Positions 19,841 to 28,900 of a stretch of 64,000 nt of DNA are shown here, piece by piece (positions within the stretch are counted from its first letter, which is position 1; each line of letters starts with the position of its first letter). Both the position numbers and the translations under genes were made by a program. The stretch is from Nitrospiraceae bacterium. GTDB taxonomy: Bacteria > Nitrospirota > Nitrospiria > Nitrospirales > Nitrospiraceae. The stretch lies in the NCBI GenBank assembly GCA_919902665.1, contig CAKKRK010000154.1, positions 1 to 64,000 on the forward strand, given 5' to 3'. The notes below the pieces were generated by a model. That model was not told the DNA's origin and searched no databases. It saw nothing but the letters and a program-made list of their open reading frames with translations.

Positions 19841-20803
19841 ATGGAACCAAAAGTCAACTATATCTTGGTCGGGTCGTTTGTCGCGTTTCTGGGAGCGGCT
19901 GTCCTAGTCGGCATTTTATGGCTAGGGAAGACCGACTACCGTGGTACATACGACCGATACGAGGCCCATATGAAGGAGTCGGTCGCAGGATTGAGCGTCG
20001 ATTCGACCGTCAAATATCGTGGCGTCGATGTGGGCCGGGTCAAGGCTATTGCCTTGAATCCTAATAATCCGGAGGAAGTTCTGCTGACGATGGACATTGT
20101 GCGCGGAACGCCGATCAAGAACGACACAATCGCCGTACTGGAAACCCAGGGGCTGACCGGGCTAGCCACCATCAATTTGACCGGAGGGAGTCGGGATGCG
20201 CCTTCGTTGCAGGCCCAGGAGGGACAAGCCTATCCGGTCATCAAGACCGGTCCCTCACTCTTTTTCCGCTTGGATGAAGCAGTGTCCCGCTTACTCTCGG
20301 AGGAAGGTCTGGCTCAACTGTTGGTTGATCTTGATTCCGCGGCGAAAGGAGCAGCAAAGGTTCTCGATGAAGACAATCGCATACTGCTGAAGCGGACGAT
20401 CAAGGATGTCTCGGATGTAGCCCAGACCATTGCCACTCACAAGGCTCAGATTGAGCAAAGCTTGAACGGTGCGGCCAGAAGTGCCGACAACCTAGTCAAA
20501 CTCACGACATCACTGAACGAGCAAGTTCCAACTCTGCTCGCCGGTCTCAACAAGAGCGTCGCTGCGTTGGGTACAGCGACAGATGAACTGGCTCAGACCA
20601 GCAAGACCATTGGAACCGTTGTCAATGAAGCCAGACCAGAGCTGCAGCAGTTCACGCGGCGGACTTTGCCTGAAGCCGGGCAGTTGGTCACGGAACTTAG
20701 ACAGCTCACTGGTACACTAAATCGGGTGGCCAGAGAATTGGAACGAGAGCCGAGTTCGCTCGTGTTTGGACGAAAAGCGCCATCTCGCGGACCAGGGGAA
20801 TAA
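19841..20803 (+). CDS. mlaD: MCE-domain protein MlaD
   Basis: A 320-residue protein anchored by one helix (residues 6-27), followed by the MCE domain (about 37-115, containing GLSVDSTVKYRGVDVGRVKAI and TQGLTGLATINLTGG). A long C-terminal region rich in helical Ala, Thr and Leu forms a coiled-coil-like stalk. MCE proteins oligomerise in the periplasm to form a lipid channel for the MlaEF complex. At 320 residues it is longer than E. coli MlaD, as is common in other phyla. Confidence 0.92.
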   Translation: MEPKVNYILVGSFVAFLGAAVLVGILWLGKTDYRGTYDRYEAHMKESVAGLSVDSTVKYRGVDVGRVKAIALNPNNPEEVLLTMDIVRGTPIKNDTIAVLETQGLTGLATINLTGGSRDAPSLQAQEGQAYPVIKTGPSLFFRLDEAVSRLLSEEGLAQLLVDLDSAAKGAAKVLDEDNRILLKRTIKDVSDVAQTIATHKAQIEQSLNGAARSADNLVKLTTSLNEQVPTLLAGLNKSVAALGTATDELAQTSKTIGTVVNEARPELQQFTRRTLPEAGQLVTELRQLTGTLNRVARELEREPSSLVFGRKAPSRGPGE

Positions 20804-20874
20804 TCTCAAGAGATGTGACGAAGCGTTTCGGCTGTTTTATTTCTGATAAGGCTTACGGCCGTGAGAGATTACAG

Positions 20875-21507
20875 ATGAGATATTGGTTGGTCCATGCAGC
20901 CTGCGCGCTGCTGATGATGACGGGGACCGGCTGCCCGTCGCTCCGCAGTGGCTCTGAAGCGGTCCACACCTATCAGCTGAGTCTCGATGGGTCGCACAAC
21001 GAGGCTCGTCCTGCCGGCGGGAACGGTCCGGTTTTTCTGGTCAGCACTCCGCAAGCCGAGCCCGGATTTGAGACGCCTCGGATGGTGTATGTCAAGCGAC
21101 CCTATGAGTTGGAATATTTTGCAGCGAATCAATGGGCCGACACACCGGCACGAATGTTCACACCGCTGCTGGTCCAGGCGCTCAATCAAGATGATGCATG
21201 GCGCGCTGTGCTTCCACTGCCGAGCTCGCTCCGCGGAGACTATCGTCTTGATACGCACGGATTTCTGTTACAGCAGGAGTTTCTCCAACAACCTAGTCGC
21301 ATGAGGGTGATGGTTCGGGCGCAGCTGGTCGACCTGAAAGAGTCGACGATCCTGAGCACGCGGGTTTTTGAGATCATAGAGAACGCCACAAGCGAGAATC
21401 CTTATGGGGGTGTCCAAGCCGCCAATCGAGCGGTCGCGGCGCTGCTCGATCAGATGGCCTCGTGGCTTCGGGAATGTGTTCGGCACTCGCCGGAATGCGG
21501 TCGTTAA
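20875..21507 (+). CDS. ABC-type transport auxiliary lipoprotein
   Basis: The start is set to ATG 20875, which gives a lipoprotein signal (MRYWLVHAACALLMMTGTGC) with a predicted lipidated Cys20. The 210-residue product has the PqiC/LPTM-like body (VYVKRPYELEYFAANQWADTPARM, LLVQAL, DYRLDTHGFLLQQEF), which is usual for the fourth component of MCE transporters. It should sit in the outer or inner membrane leaflet facing the periplasm and link the MCE channel to the outer membrane. It follows mlaD by 71 bases. Confidence 0.82.
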   Translation: MRYWLVHAACALLMMTGTGCPSLRSGSEAVHTYQLSLDGSHNEARPAGGNGPVFLVSTPQAEPGFETPRMVYVKRPYELEYFAANQWADTPARMFTPLLVQALNQDDAWRAVLPLPSSLRGDYRLDTHGFLLQQEFLQQPSRMRVMVRAQLVDLKESTILSTRVFEIIENATSENPYGGVQAANRAVAALLDQMASWLRECVRHSPECGR

Positions 21508-21543
21508 CGGGGTGCTTGCAAGACCAAAGAGAAAGGGGATGTC

Positions 21544-21894
21544 GTGAAAGGCCCTGGCCTCTCTGTCCTTTGCGTGTTGACGACGGCCTGTTGGCTTGTG
21601 GCTTCGACATCCGACCCCGCCGCGGGTGAGCGCAATCTCGCGAGAGGCAAAAAGCTCTATGAGAACTATTGCTTCGCCTGTCACGGTTCGCAGGGAAAAG
21701 GGGATGGGGTTGTCCAGTTTGATCCCCCGGTGGCGGATTTGACATCGAGCGACGTGCTCGTGAAGCCGGATTCCCGCCTCTTGAAGAGCATCCATGAGGG
21801 ACGACCGAATACAGCCATGGATGCCTGGAAATCTAAATTATCAGACGAGGCCATCCGCGATGTTCTGGCCTATGTTCTGACCTTCCCTCGCTGA
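21544..21894 (+). CDS. small class I cytochrome c
   Basis: A 116-residue secreted protein. The signal peptide runs to about residue 30, the haem motif is CFACHG, and the distal part has PNTAMDAWKSKLSDEAIRDVLAYV, where the Met is the likely sixth ligand. The GTG start follows a GGGGA-type ribosome site. It closely parallels the cytochrome at 35588: the distal motif (PNTAMxAWKxxLSDExIxDVLAYV) is shared. The two paralogues lie on either side of the NRPS operon. Role: periplasmic electron carrier. Confidence 0.88.
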   Translation: MKGPGLSVLCVLTTACWLVASTSDPAAGERNLARGKKLYENYCFACHGSQGKGDGVVQFDPPVADLTSSDVLVKPDSRLLKSIHEGRPNTAMDAWKSKLSDEAIRDVLAYVLTFPR

Positions 21895-21912
21895 TTGAGC
21901 CGATGAACCAAC

Positions 21913-22395
21913 ATGAAAACCTCCTGGAAAACCGGGATCAGTTTCGGATTGACGTCGGGGGTCATTACCACGCTCGGGCTGATGGTAGGACTCCATTCCG
22001 GAACGCATTCGCGCGCTATCGTGATCGGTGGAATCCTGACGATAGCCATCGCCGATGCCATGTCAGATGCACTCGGTATCCATGTGTCCGAAGAGTCGAA
22101 GAACAGCGCCCCAGTGAGCCAGGTCTGGGAAGCCACGCTCGCCACATTCGCTGCGAAATTTGTGGTCTCGGCCACCTTCGTCGTCCCGGTCCTAATCAGT
22201 CCGCTCGATCAGGCGATTGTCATCAGCATAGTCTGGGGACTATTCTTACTCACAGTTCTGAGTTTCTTCATCGCACGGGCGCAGACCATTGCGCCCTGGA
22301 AGGTGATTGGTGAACATCTCCTCATCGCCCTGTGTGTCGTAGCGATGACGCATGCGGTCGGCGATTGGGTGAACGGCTTTGTGGAAACGGAGTGA
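21913..22395 (+). CDS. VIT/CCC1-like membrane protein
   Basis: A 160-residue integral membrane protein with about four or five helices. The N-terminal helix GISFGLTSGVITTLGLMVGL, followed by IADAMSDALGIHVSEES, matches the pattern of VIT1/CCC1 iron and manganese transporters, where Gly- and Ser-rich first helices and an acidic helix 2 form the metal site. It is shorter than full VIT proteins (around 230) because it lacks the metal-binding cytoplasmic domain. Metal or inorganic-ion transport is plausible but not proven. Confidence 0.65.
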   Translation: MKTSWKTGISFGLTSGVITTLGLMVGLHSGTHSRAIVIGGILTIAIADAMSDALGIHVSEESKNSAPVSQVWEATLATFAAKFVVSATFVVPVLISPLDQAIVISIVWGLFLLTVLSFFIARAQTIAPWKVIGEHLLIALCVVAMTHAVGDWVNGFVETE

Positions 22396-22422
22396 TGGGA
22401 TAAAGCGGTCGGGGACGAAACG

Positions 22423-22890
22423 ATGAGAAGACGACACGTAGGGTGGACACGGAGCCTACTCTGGATCACAGTCGGTGCATTGCTCATGTGTCAGCCACCG
22501 ACTTGGGGAGCGGACCTTGGCGAGGTTGTTCCGATAAATCGGCCGCACCGTGTCGTCATGCATCTCAACTCCGGTGACGAGAAAGTCCAACGTGGTGCGC
22601 TCAACAACATCACGCATCTCTATCAGGAACTTGGGCCGCAGAACCTCACGGTTGAACTGGTCGTGCATGGGGCCGGACTCCCACTTTTGACGAAGAGAGG
22701 TACGACATTCGCTGACGAGCTGACTCACTTGAAACGCACCTACGGTGTGAACTACACGGCCTGTTCCAACACCATGAAGACTATGCAGGTGACGAGGGAG
22801 GATTTGATCAGTGAAGTAGGTGATACGGTACCGGCGATGGTCCGGCTCATGGAGCGACAGGAACAAGGTTGGGTGTACATAAAGCCGTAA
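22423..22890 (+). CDS. secreted DsrE/DsrF-like protein
   Basis: A 155-residue protein with an N-terminal signal (cleavage near WGA/DL). Its body follows the DsrE-like sulfur-relay fold: RVVMHLNSGDEKVQRGALNNI, then VELVVHGAGLPLL, and a single Cys in NYTACSNTM at the usual active-site position. Periplasmic DsrE-like proteins of this kind often accompany cytochrome and sulfur-oxidation genes. A role in thiol or sulfur handling is inferred. Confidence 0.7.
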   Translation: MRRRHVGWTRSLLWITVGALLMCQPPTWGADLGEVVPINRPHRVVMHLNSGDEKVQRGALNNITHLYQELGPQNLTVELVVHGAGLPLLTKRGTTFADELTHLKRTYGVNYTACSNTMKTMQVTREDLISEVGDTVPAMVRLMERQEQGWVYIKP

Positions 22891-22930
22891 CCGATGGTTA
22901 TTGATTCAAAACTAGAGCCGTGGAGGAAGA

Positions 22931-23365
22931 ATGGAACAAAAGAGTAAAGTGTATCTGTATCAGACCGCAGTGAAGTGGACGGAACAGCGCAAGGGCGTGA
23001 TCGCTTGTACGGGGAAGCCTGATGTGCAGGTGGCAACACCGCCGGAGTTCAAGGGACATGACGGCATCTGGTCTCCCGAGGATCTCTTCGTGGCCTCCGC
23101 CAATGTCTGTTTGATGACGACGTTTCTCGCAGTGGCGGAACGAGCCGGACTCGCCTTCTCTGCCTATGAGAGCACGGCGGAAGGTCGATTGGAGTTGGTG
23201 GAGGGAAAATTTCAATTCACTGCCATCACGATCAGGCCTTCCATCACCTTGAAGTCTGGAGAGGATGCGGGCAAAGCCAAGGAGCTGATTGAAAAAGCCG
23301 AGGGGAATTGTCTGATTTCCAACTCGATGAAAGCCGCAGTAACCTTGGAGCCGGTCATTCGCTAG
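22931..23365 (+). CDS. OsmC-family protein
   Basis: A 144-residue OsmC/Ohr-like protein. The two redox cysteines expected for the family appear as ASANVCLMTTFL and EGNCLISNSMKA. These proteins reduce organic hydroperoxides or persulfides. The GGAGG ribosome site lies before the ATG. It is the last plus-strand gene before the convergent NRPS operon. A second OsmC protein is encoded on the far side of that operon at 37165, again next to cytochromes. Confidence 0.85.
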   Translation: MEQKSKVYLYQTAVKWTEQRKGVIACTGKPDVQVATPPEFKGHDGIWSPEDLFVASANVCLMTTFLAVAERAGLAFSAYESTAEGRLELVEGKFQFTAITIRPSITLKSGEDAGKAKELIEKAEGNCLISNSMKAAVTLEPVIR

Positions 23366-23446
23366 CACTGCAGAACTCCTTGCCACTGAGGCTTGTGTTG
23401 GTGAGCACGAAGGTGGAGTTGTGAGGTCACAGTCGACGGAGAGAGA

Positions 23447-24232
23447 TTACTGCTGCCCGAGATCAAACTGTATAACCGAGTCTACGCTCTGGGCAGCCAC
23501 CGCTGCTTCCCATCCATTTTCGCAAGGGAGAAAGCGAACCTGCAACGTATCCGTGAACTGCGCACCCAATCGGGCCCGAACTTCCATATCGACTCCGTCC
23601 CCCTCAATGCAGACCTCGCAGTCGGACAGTCCCCGGAGACCGATACCTTGCGCCTTAAGCAGCGCCTCTTTCGCAACCCAGTAGCGGAAGAATCTCATGG
23701 CTCGTTGTTCCTCAGGAGCCTGCATGATCGCTGTGTGTTCGGAACGAGTAAAATAGCGCTTGGATAATTTCGCAACCTCGATTTCCGAACGAACGCATTC
23801 AAGATCCACTCCAACCTCCTGCGTTTGTGCGACCGCGATGAGCGCACGGCCATAGGCATGAGACAAATTGAACGTGATCGCTGACCGATCTCGTAGTTCC
23901 CTTGTCAGGAAGGGCTTGCCTGTTGCACTGCGCTCCAGCGCGACCACATCCGGAGTAACTCCAAGGTACCTACTCAGCACTGCTCTCAAGCCTCCGTGAG
24001 CCAGCACGTAACGCTGCCGGATATCGTCCCGAACAAGGCGCGCCGCTCGGTGCCGCTCGATTTCATCCAACCAGCTGGTGCATTGCTCCAGGCAGCGTTT
24101 CGATCCGTCGAGCTCGATTCCCCACAGGTGAACGGTGTTCGATGGAAGGCAGATATGATTCTGCCGACCTATATCGGCTAGGCGCTCAAGTGATTGGAAC
24201 GAAATCAGCATCTTGCAGTTCCAAATGCACAC
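23447..24232 (-). CDS. 4'-phosphopantetheinyl transferase, Sfp type
   Basis: A 261-residue Sfp-type enzyme. Family motifs are VGVDLECVRSEIE (magnesium site) and FRYWVAKEALLKAQGIGL. It transfers the phosphopantetheine arm of CoA onto the conserved serine of carrier proteins and so activates the three PCP domains of the NRPS. It is the third gene of the operon, starting 9 bases after the exporter's stop. The start is a GTG with a weak ribosome site; ATG 24211 is an alternative. Confidence 0.9.
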   Translation of the reverse strand: MCIWNCKMLISFQSLERLADIGRQNHICLPSNTVHLWGIELDGSKRCLEQCTSWLDEIERHRAARLVRDDIRQRYVLAHGGLRAVLSRYLGVTPDVVALERSATGKPFLTRELRDRSAITFNLSHAYGRALIAVAQTQEVGVDLECVRSEIEVAKLSKRYFTRSEHTAIMQAPEEQRAMRFFRYWVAKEALLKAQGIGLRGLSDCEVCIEGDGVDMEVRARLGAQFTDTLQVRFLPCENGWEAAVAAQSVDSVIQFDLGQQ

Positions 24233-24241
24233 GTCCCGACT

Positions 24242-25903
24242 TCATGTCGTCATCCTTGCGCCGCTGTCCTTCACATGCTCCACAACCTTCCCGTCATCCA
24301 ATTTAATGACCTGGTTGCCGAGATGGAAATACCGATCATCGTGAGTAATCACGATAACCGTTTTCCCTCGCGAGCGTAGGTCTGGAAGCAATGTCTTGTA
24401 AAACACCTCCTTGTACTGCGGATCTTGATCCGCCGCCCATTCATCAAACACGTAGATCGAGCGATCCTCCAGGTAGGCCGTAATAAGCGCCAACCGCTTG
24501 CGTTGCCCTTGAGAGAGATCAAGGGTTGAGAAGGTGCGATCGCGTACAGTGACTTTGTGATCCAAATGCAGCAATCGCAAGTATTGAGGCGCGAGGCTAT
24601 GGACTTGAGAATCCGAGTGACCAAGGAGTTTCTTGAAGAGGTAAAAGTCTGAAAATATGACTGAGAAGTGTTCGCGATACCACTCTCGATTGGCATCAGT
24701 GATCATCGTACCAGCCAGTCTCACGTCTCCTCGTAGCGGCTGATACAACCCCGAAAGAACTTTTACGAGTGTGGATTTCCCGCTTCCATTCCCTCCGATG
24801 ATGAACACCAATTCGCCCGGACATAACTCTAGGCTGATGGGACCCAGCGTGAAGGGCGTTTCGGCATCATTATCTTGCCCGTAAGAAAACACGACATCGG
24901 TCCATTGCACGATGGGAGAGATCTCAGGCTCGAGACCTACCAGTTCTCTCGTCTGGACGTCCTCCGGACAGACATCCAGCGATATGCCCAATCGTTCAAT
25001 ATTATCCAATGCCACTTGACCTCGTTCGAGAGTTGGTGCCGTGCTGATAATACTTGAAATGGGGCCCATCATATAGATCATGGCGACAATGTATCCAGTC
25101 AGTGCCTCTGAAGAGATAAGCCCAAAAGATGGAAATAGGAAAATGATGAAACCGATGAGGGAGTAGAGGGATACGGCGTTCCAGGCTCCAAGCAGCGCTT
25201 GTATCCGCGTTGCTTCCAGATTCGTCTTTCTATAGAGTTCCGCCGCTCCTCGCACTTCCTCATCTACAAACTCCTGTCGCCGCGCCCGATGCATCAATAG
25301 CTCCTTTAGCCCATCGGTGAGCGAGCGAAATCGTTGAAACAACTCAGCTCTGGCATCCCGGGATGCGGCAATGATGTCGCGGACACTGGTGTGTAACCAC
25401 TGATGTACTACGACACTCACGACAGCAACTCCGAGCACTGCTAGAAATACGCTCCACGACAACCAAGCAAGGAAGATTCCGCAGCCCAACACAAGTGCGC
25501 CATTCATGAGAAAACTAGGGAAACATTGGATCGCCCAGGTCACCCAACTGACGTCATCCGTTAAGGTGATCAGAATATGGTTGGCCCCTCGTTGCTCGGA
25601 GCGAAGTAACGGAGCCCGTAGGATTTTTGCGCAGAGAGACAACGAGAGGTCCAGGATTGTGTCTTGTGAAAAGCGGACGAGCAGAACCTGGGATCCAAGG
25701 CTTGCCAGAATCTTGCCGGCGACGAGGCCGACAAATCCTAGCAGTACAAGAGGGGAATGGTCAGAGGGATGATGAACCACATAATTGATGAGCGCTAAGA
25801 CTCCGGCGCTCAACAGCCCAGACAGGATGCCGACACAGAGCATGAGCCAGGCCATGGAGCTCGACCGTTGCACGATAAAGCGGAAAAATCGTCCAAAGGG
25901 CAT
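24242..25903 (-). CDS. cyclic-peptide-type ABC exporter (membrane + ATPase)
   Basis: A 553-residue half-transporter. Six membrane helices occupy about residues 12-320 and an ATPase domain about 335-545. Walker A is GGNGSGKS, the signature is LSQGQRKRLAL, Walker B is IYVFDEWAADQDP, and the H-loop is VITHDDRY. The short size and the DEWAADQDP form are those of the SyrD/PvdE peptide-exporter group, which moves NRPS products to the periplasm. It lies 48 bases after the NRPS gene and is the probable exporter of its product. Confidence 0.9.
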   Translation of the reverse strand: MPFGRFFRFIVQRSSSMAWLMLCVGILSGLLSAGVLALINYVVHHPSDHSPLVLLGFVGLVAGKILASLGSQVLLVRFSQDTILDLSLSLCAKILRAPLLRSEQRGANHILITLTDDVSWVTWAIQCFPSFLMNGALVLGCGIFLAWLSWSVFLAVLGVAVVSVVVHQWLHTSVRDIIAASRDARAELFQRFRSLTDGLKELLMHRARRQEFVDEEVRGAAELYRKTNLEATRIQALLGAWNAVSLYSLIGFIIFLFPSFGLISSEALTGYIVAMIYMMGPISSIISTAPTLERGQVALDNIERLGISLDVCPEDVQTRELVGLEPEISPIVQWTDVVFSYGQDNDAETPFTLGPISLELCPGELVFIIGGNGSGKSTLVKVLSGLYQPLRGDVRLAGTMITDANREWYREHFSVIFSDFYLFKKLLGHSDSQVHSLAPQYLRLLHLDHKVTVRDRTFSTLDLSQGQRKRLALITAYLEDRSIYVFDEWAADQDPQYKEVFYKTLLPDLRSRGKTVIVITHDDRYFHLGNQVIKLDDGKVVEHVKDSGARMTT

Positions 25904-25951
25904 CGTCGACTAGCCTCACTGTCACCAGGAAAGGAGAATGGATGTGCACAC

Positions 25952-28900
25952 CTAAATTACGTTGGCCAAAGGGGCTGGCTTGTTTTGAGTATCCTCGCCA
26001 AGGAAAGCCTGGAGATGCTTTGTTACTTCTTCCACATGTGGCGCGACAAGGAGCTGTCCTGAATTGATGGCTGCAACCTGCACGGTCTTGCTCCCTTCGC
26101 CCCCAAAGTCTGGCCAGACATGTCTGGTATCTGTTACTGACTGAGCGACATATCGCTTTGATGCCATGATATTGAGAATATGCCCAGGGTATTTGCGAAC
26201 GTCGTAGCGAGCCACAGCCTGGAGCGTGGCTCGAGTCACTTGTTCGACTTGGAATTCAAAAAATAGCTGATCGTTAGCGGCATTGGTTTGCGATAACGAC
26301 ATGAGTCTTTTGTATCTATGCTGGAGAACTGAAGCCCAGTCTTTGACTGGCAAACGAGCGAGCTTGGGAATTGTACGTAGTATCCTCCATAGCAGAAACA
26401 GAGGCAACCCAAACCTCATCGGCAACTTATAGCGATGTGGGCGATATGTGGATGGATACCATGTATCCATTACCACAAGTGTGACGGCCTGTCCCTGCTC
26501 GACCAGTTGCTGAGCCATTTCATACGCGATCAGTCCACCGGTGCAGGCTCCAAGGACAGTATACGGCCCATTCGGGCGAAAGCGACGGATCTGTGCAACA
26601 TAGTGACTTGCCATCTCCGGCACCGATGTAAATGGCGCCTCTTTTCCGTCTAGTCCTCGTGCTTGTAACCCGTAGGAGGGTTGATTCGGACCTAGCAATT
26701 TTGCCAGCTGAGCAAAGACTAAGACATTACCCCCTACTCCGGGTACCATGAAGATCGGTACTGCAGACCCATTCGGCTGAATGGCAACAAACGATTGCCA
26801 TGGCGGGGTCCAGTTCTCCTGCGAAAGCACCGACGCAAGTTCCGCAATAGTCGGTGCTTGAAACAGCGTTGCGAGCGGAAGACGTCTTCCATACACCTGT
26901 TCAAGGAGAAAAAAGAGGTGGGCGGCTTTGAGTGAGTGGCCGCCGAGATCAAAGAAGTTATCGTGGATCCCAATTTTTGGGACTTCCAGTACTTGCCGCC
27001 ACAAGGCCGTGAGTTGAACTTCTGCCTGATTACGGGGGCCACTGTGAACCAATTCATCTGAGATCGAGGAGACGGCCGATGGTAATGCTTTCCGGTCGAC
27101 CTTGTTATTGGCCGTCAAGGGCATGGTCTTCAGAAAGACAAAGACGGAGGGGACCATATAATCCGCGATCTCGGACCGAAGAAATAAGCGAAGTTCCTGC
27201 TGGCTTGGAGCAGGGCCCTCTTGGCAGACCAGATACGCCACTAACTGCTTTGCACCTTGCTGGTCCTCCCGCGCGATGACTGCTGCCTGACGGACAGCTT
27301 GATGACGGCTCAGTGCGGTCTCGATCTCACCCAATTCGATCCGATACCCTCTGATCTTAACCTGGTGGTCCGACCGACCGAGATGGACGATGCGTCCATC
27401 TCGGCGATACCGTGCCAAGTCTCCCGTTCGATAGAGTCTTGCGAGGGGCTCTGGAGAAAATGGATGAGGGATGAATCGCTCTGCTGTTAAGTCAGGCTGC
27501 CCCCGATAGCCTCGGGCTAACCCATGGCCGCCGATATACAGCTCACCGGAGACTCCGATTGGGGCTGGTTGCAGGAATTGATCCAAGATGTACACGTCTG
27601 TATTGGCGATTGGTCTGCCAATGGTGATCTCCCGATCCGTCCGGTCGATTCGTTCGATCGTCGACCAAATCGTGGTTTCAGTCGGACCATACATGTTCCA
27701 CAAGGCGAGGCAACGTTCCAGCAGTGACGCCGCCAGATCGGGAGGAAGGGCTTCCCCTCCACAGAGTACCGTCAGTCTGCTACTGCCGCGCCATCCCACA
27801 TCAACCAGCATGCGCCATGTGGCAGGGGTCGCTTGCATGATCGTCGGCTGGACGGTTTCACAGAGATCACGCAATTGTCGCCCGTCCATGGCGACTGCTC
27901 GACGGGCGATCTCGACACGGGCTCCGGCCAGCAAGGGCACATATAATTCCAAGCCGAAAATATCAAAGGAGATTGTCGTCACCGAGAGCATGACATCGTG
28001 AGCGGTACATCCCGGCTCTTGCCGTATCGAACTCAAGAAGTTCACAAGGGCGCGGTGCGGAATTTCCACACCCTTGGGCTGTCCTGTGGAACCAGACGTA
28101 TACAGGATATACGCCAGGTCTTGAGGCGTGGCGATCGGGCCTAGATTGTGGTCTGCTTCCTGCACGATGCGTTCCTCCTCGCGGTCCAGACACAGTAAGC
28201 GGCAGACCTTCGCATCAAATCGAGCGGCGAGTGATGCGGAGGTAAGCACGACGGCGAGGGAGGCGTTCTCGGCCATATACCGGAGTCGATTCCGTGGAAA
28301 CTCAGGGTCGAGCGGGACATAGGCCGCACCGGCTTTTAGGACGGCCAGCAACGCAATGACCATATCCAAGGATCGATCGAGACTAATACCCACCGTGACA
28401 CCAGGCTGAGCGCCCAGGGTTCGCAGGTAGCCTGCCAGTTGATTGGCCCTGGCATTAAGCTCACCGTACCGCAGTGCCTTCGATCCCATCGACAACGCAA
28501 CGGCCTCGGGCGTCCGCTTGACCTGAGCTTCAAACAGCTGAGGAAAACATTCAGACTGTGGATACTCTCGTTGCGTGCGGTTCCAATCCTGCAACATCTG
28601 TTGCTGCTCGGGCGCCGTCACGGTTGGGAGTTCGGACAGTTTACGCTGGGGATTTGCCAATGCGCTCTGGAGTAGGAGCTTATACTGTCCGAGCATCCGC
28701 TCAGCAGTCTGAGGCTCGAAGAGATTGGTGTTGAACGTCAAATACGCTCTCCGGGAGAACTCTGTCTCGATCGTCAAGCTTAAGTCGAATTGTGCGGCTT
28801 GCGTCTCCACCTCGAACGGCACCCAACTCAACCCTTGGACGTTGATCTCCCCTATTGGAGCATTCGGGACATTGAAGAGGACCTGCACCAGGGGGGCGGA

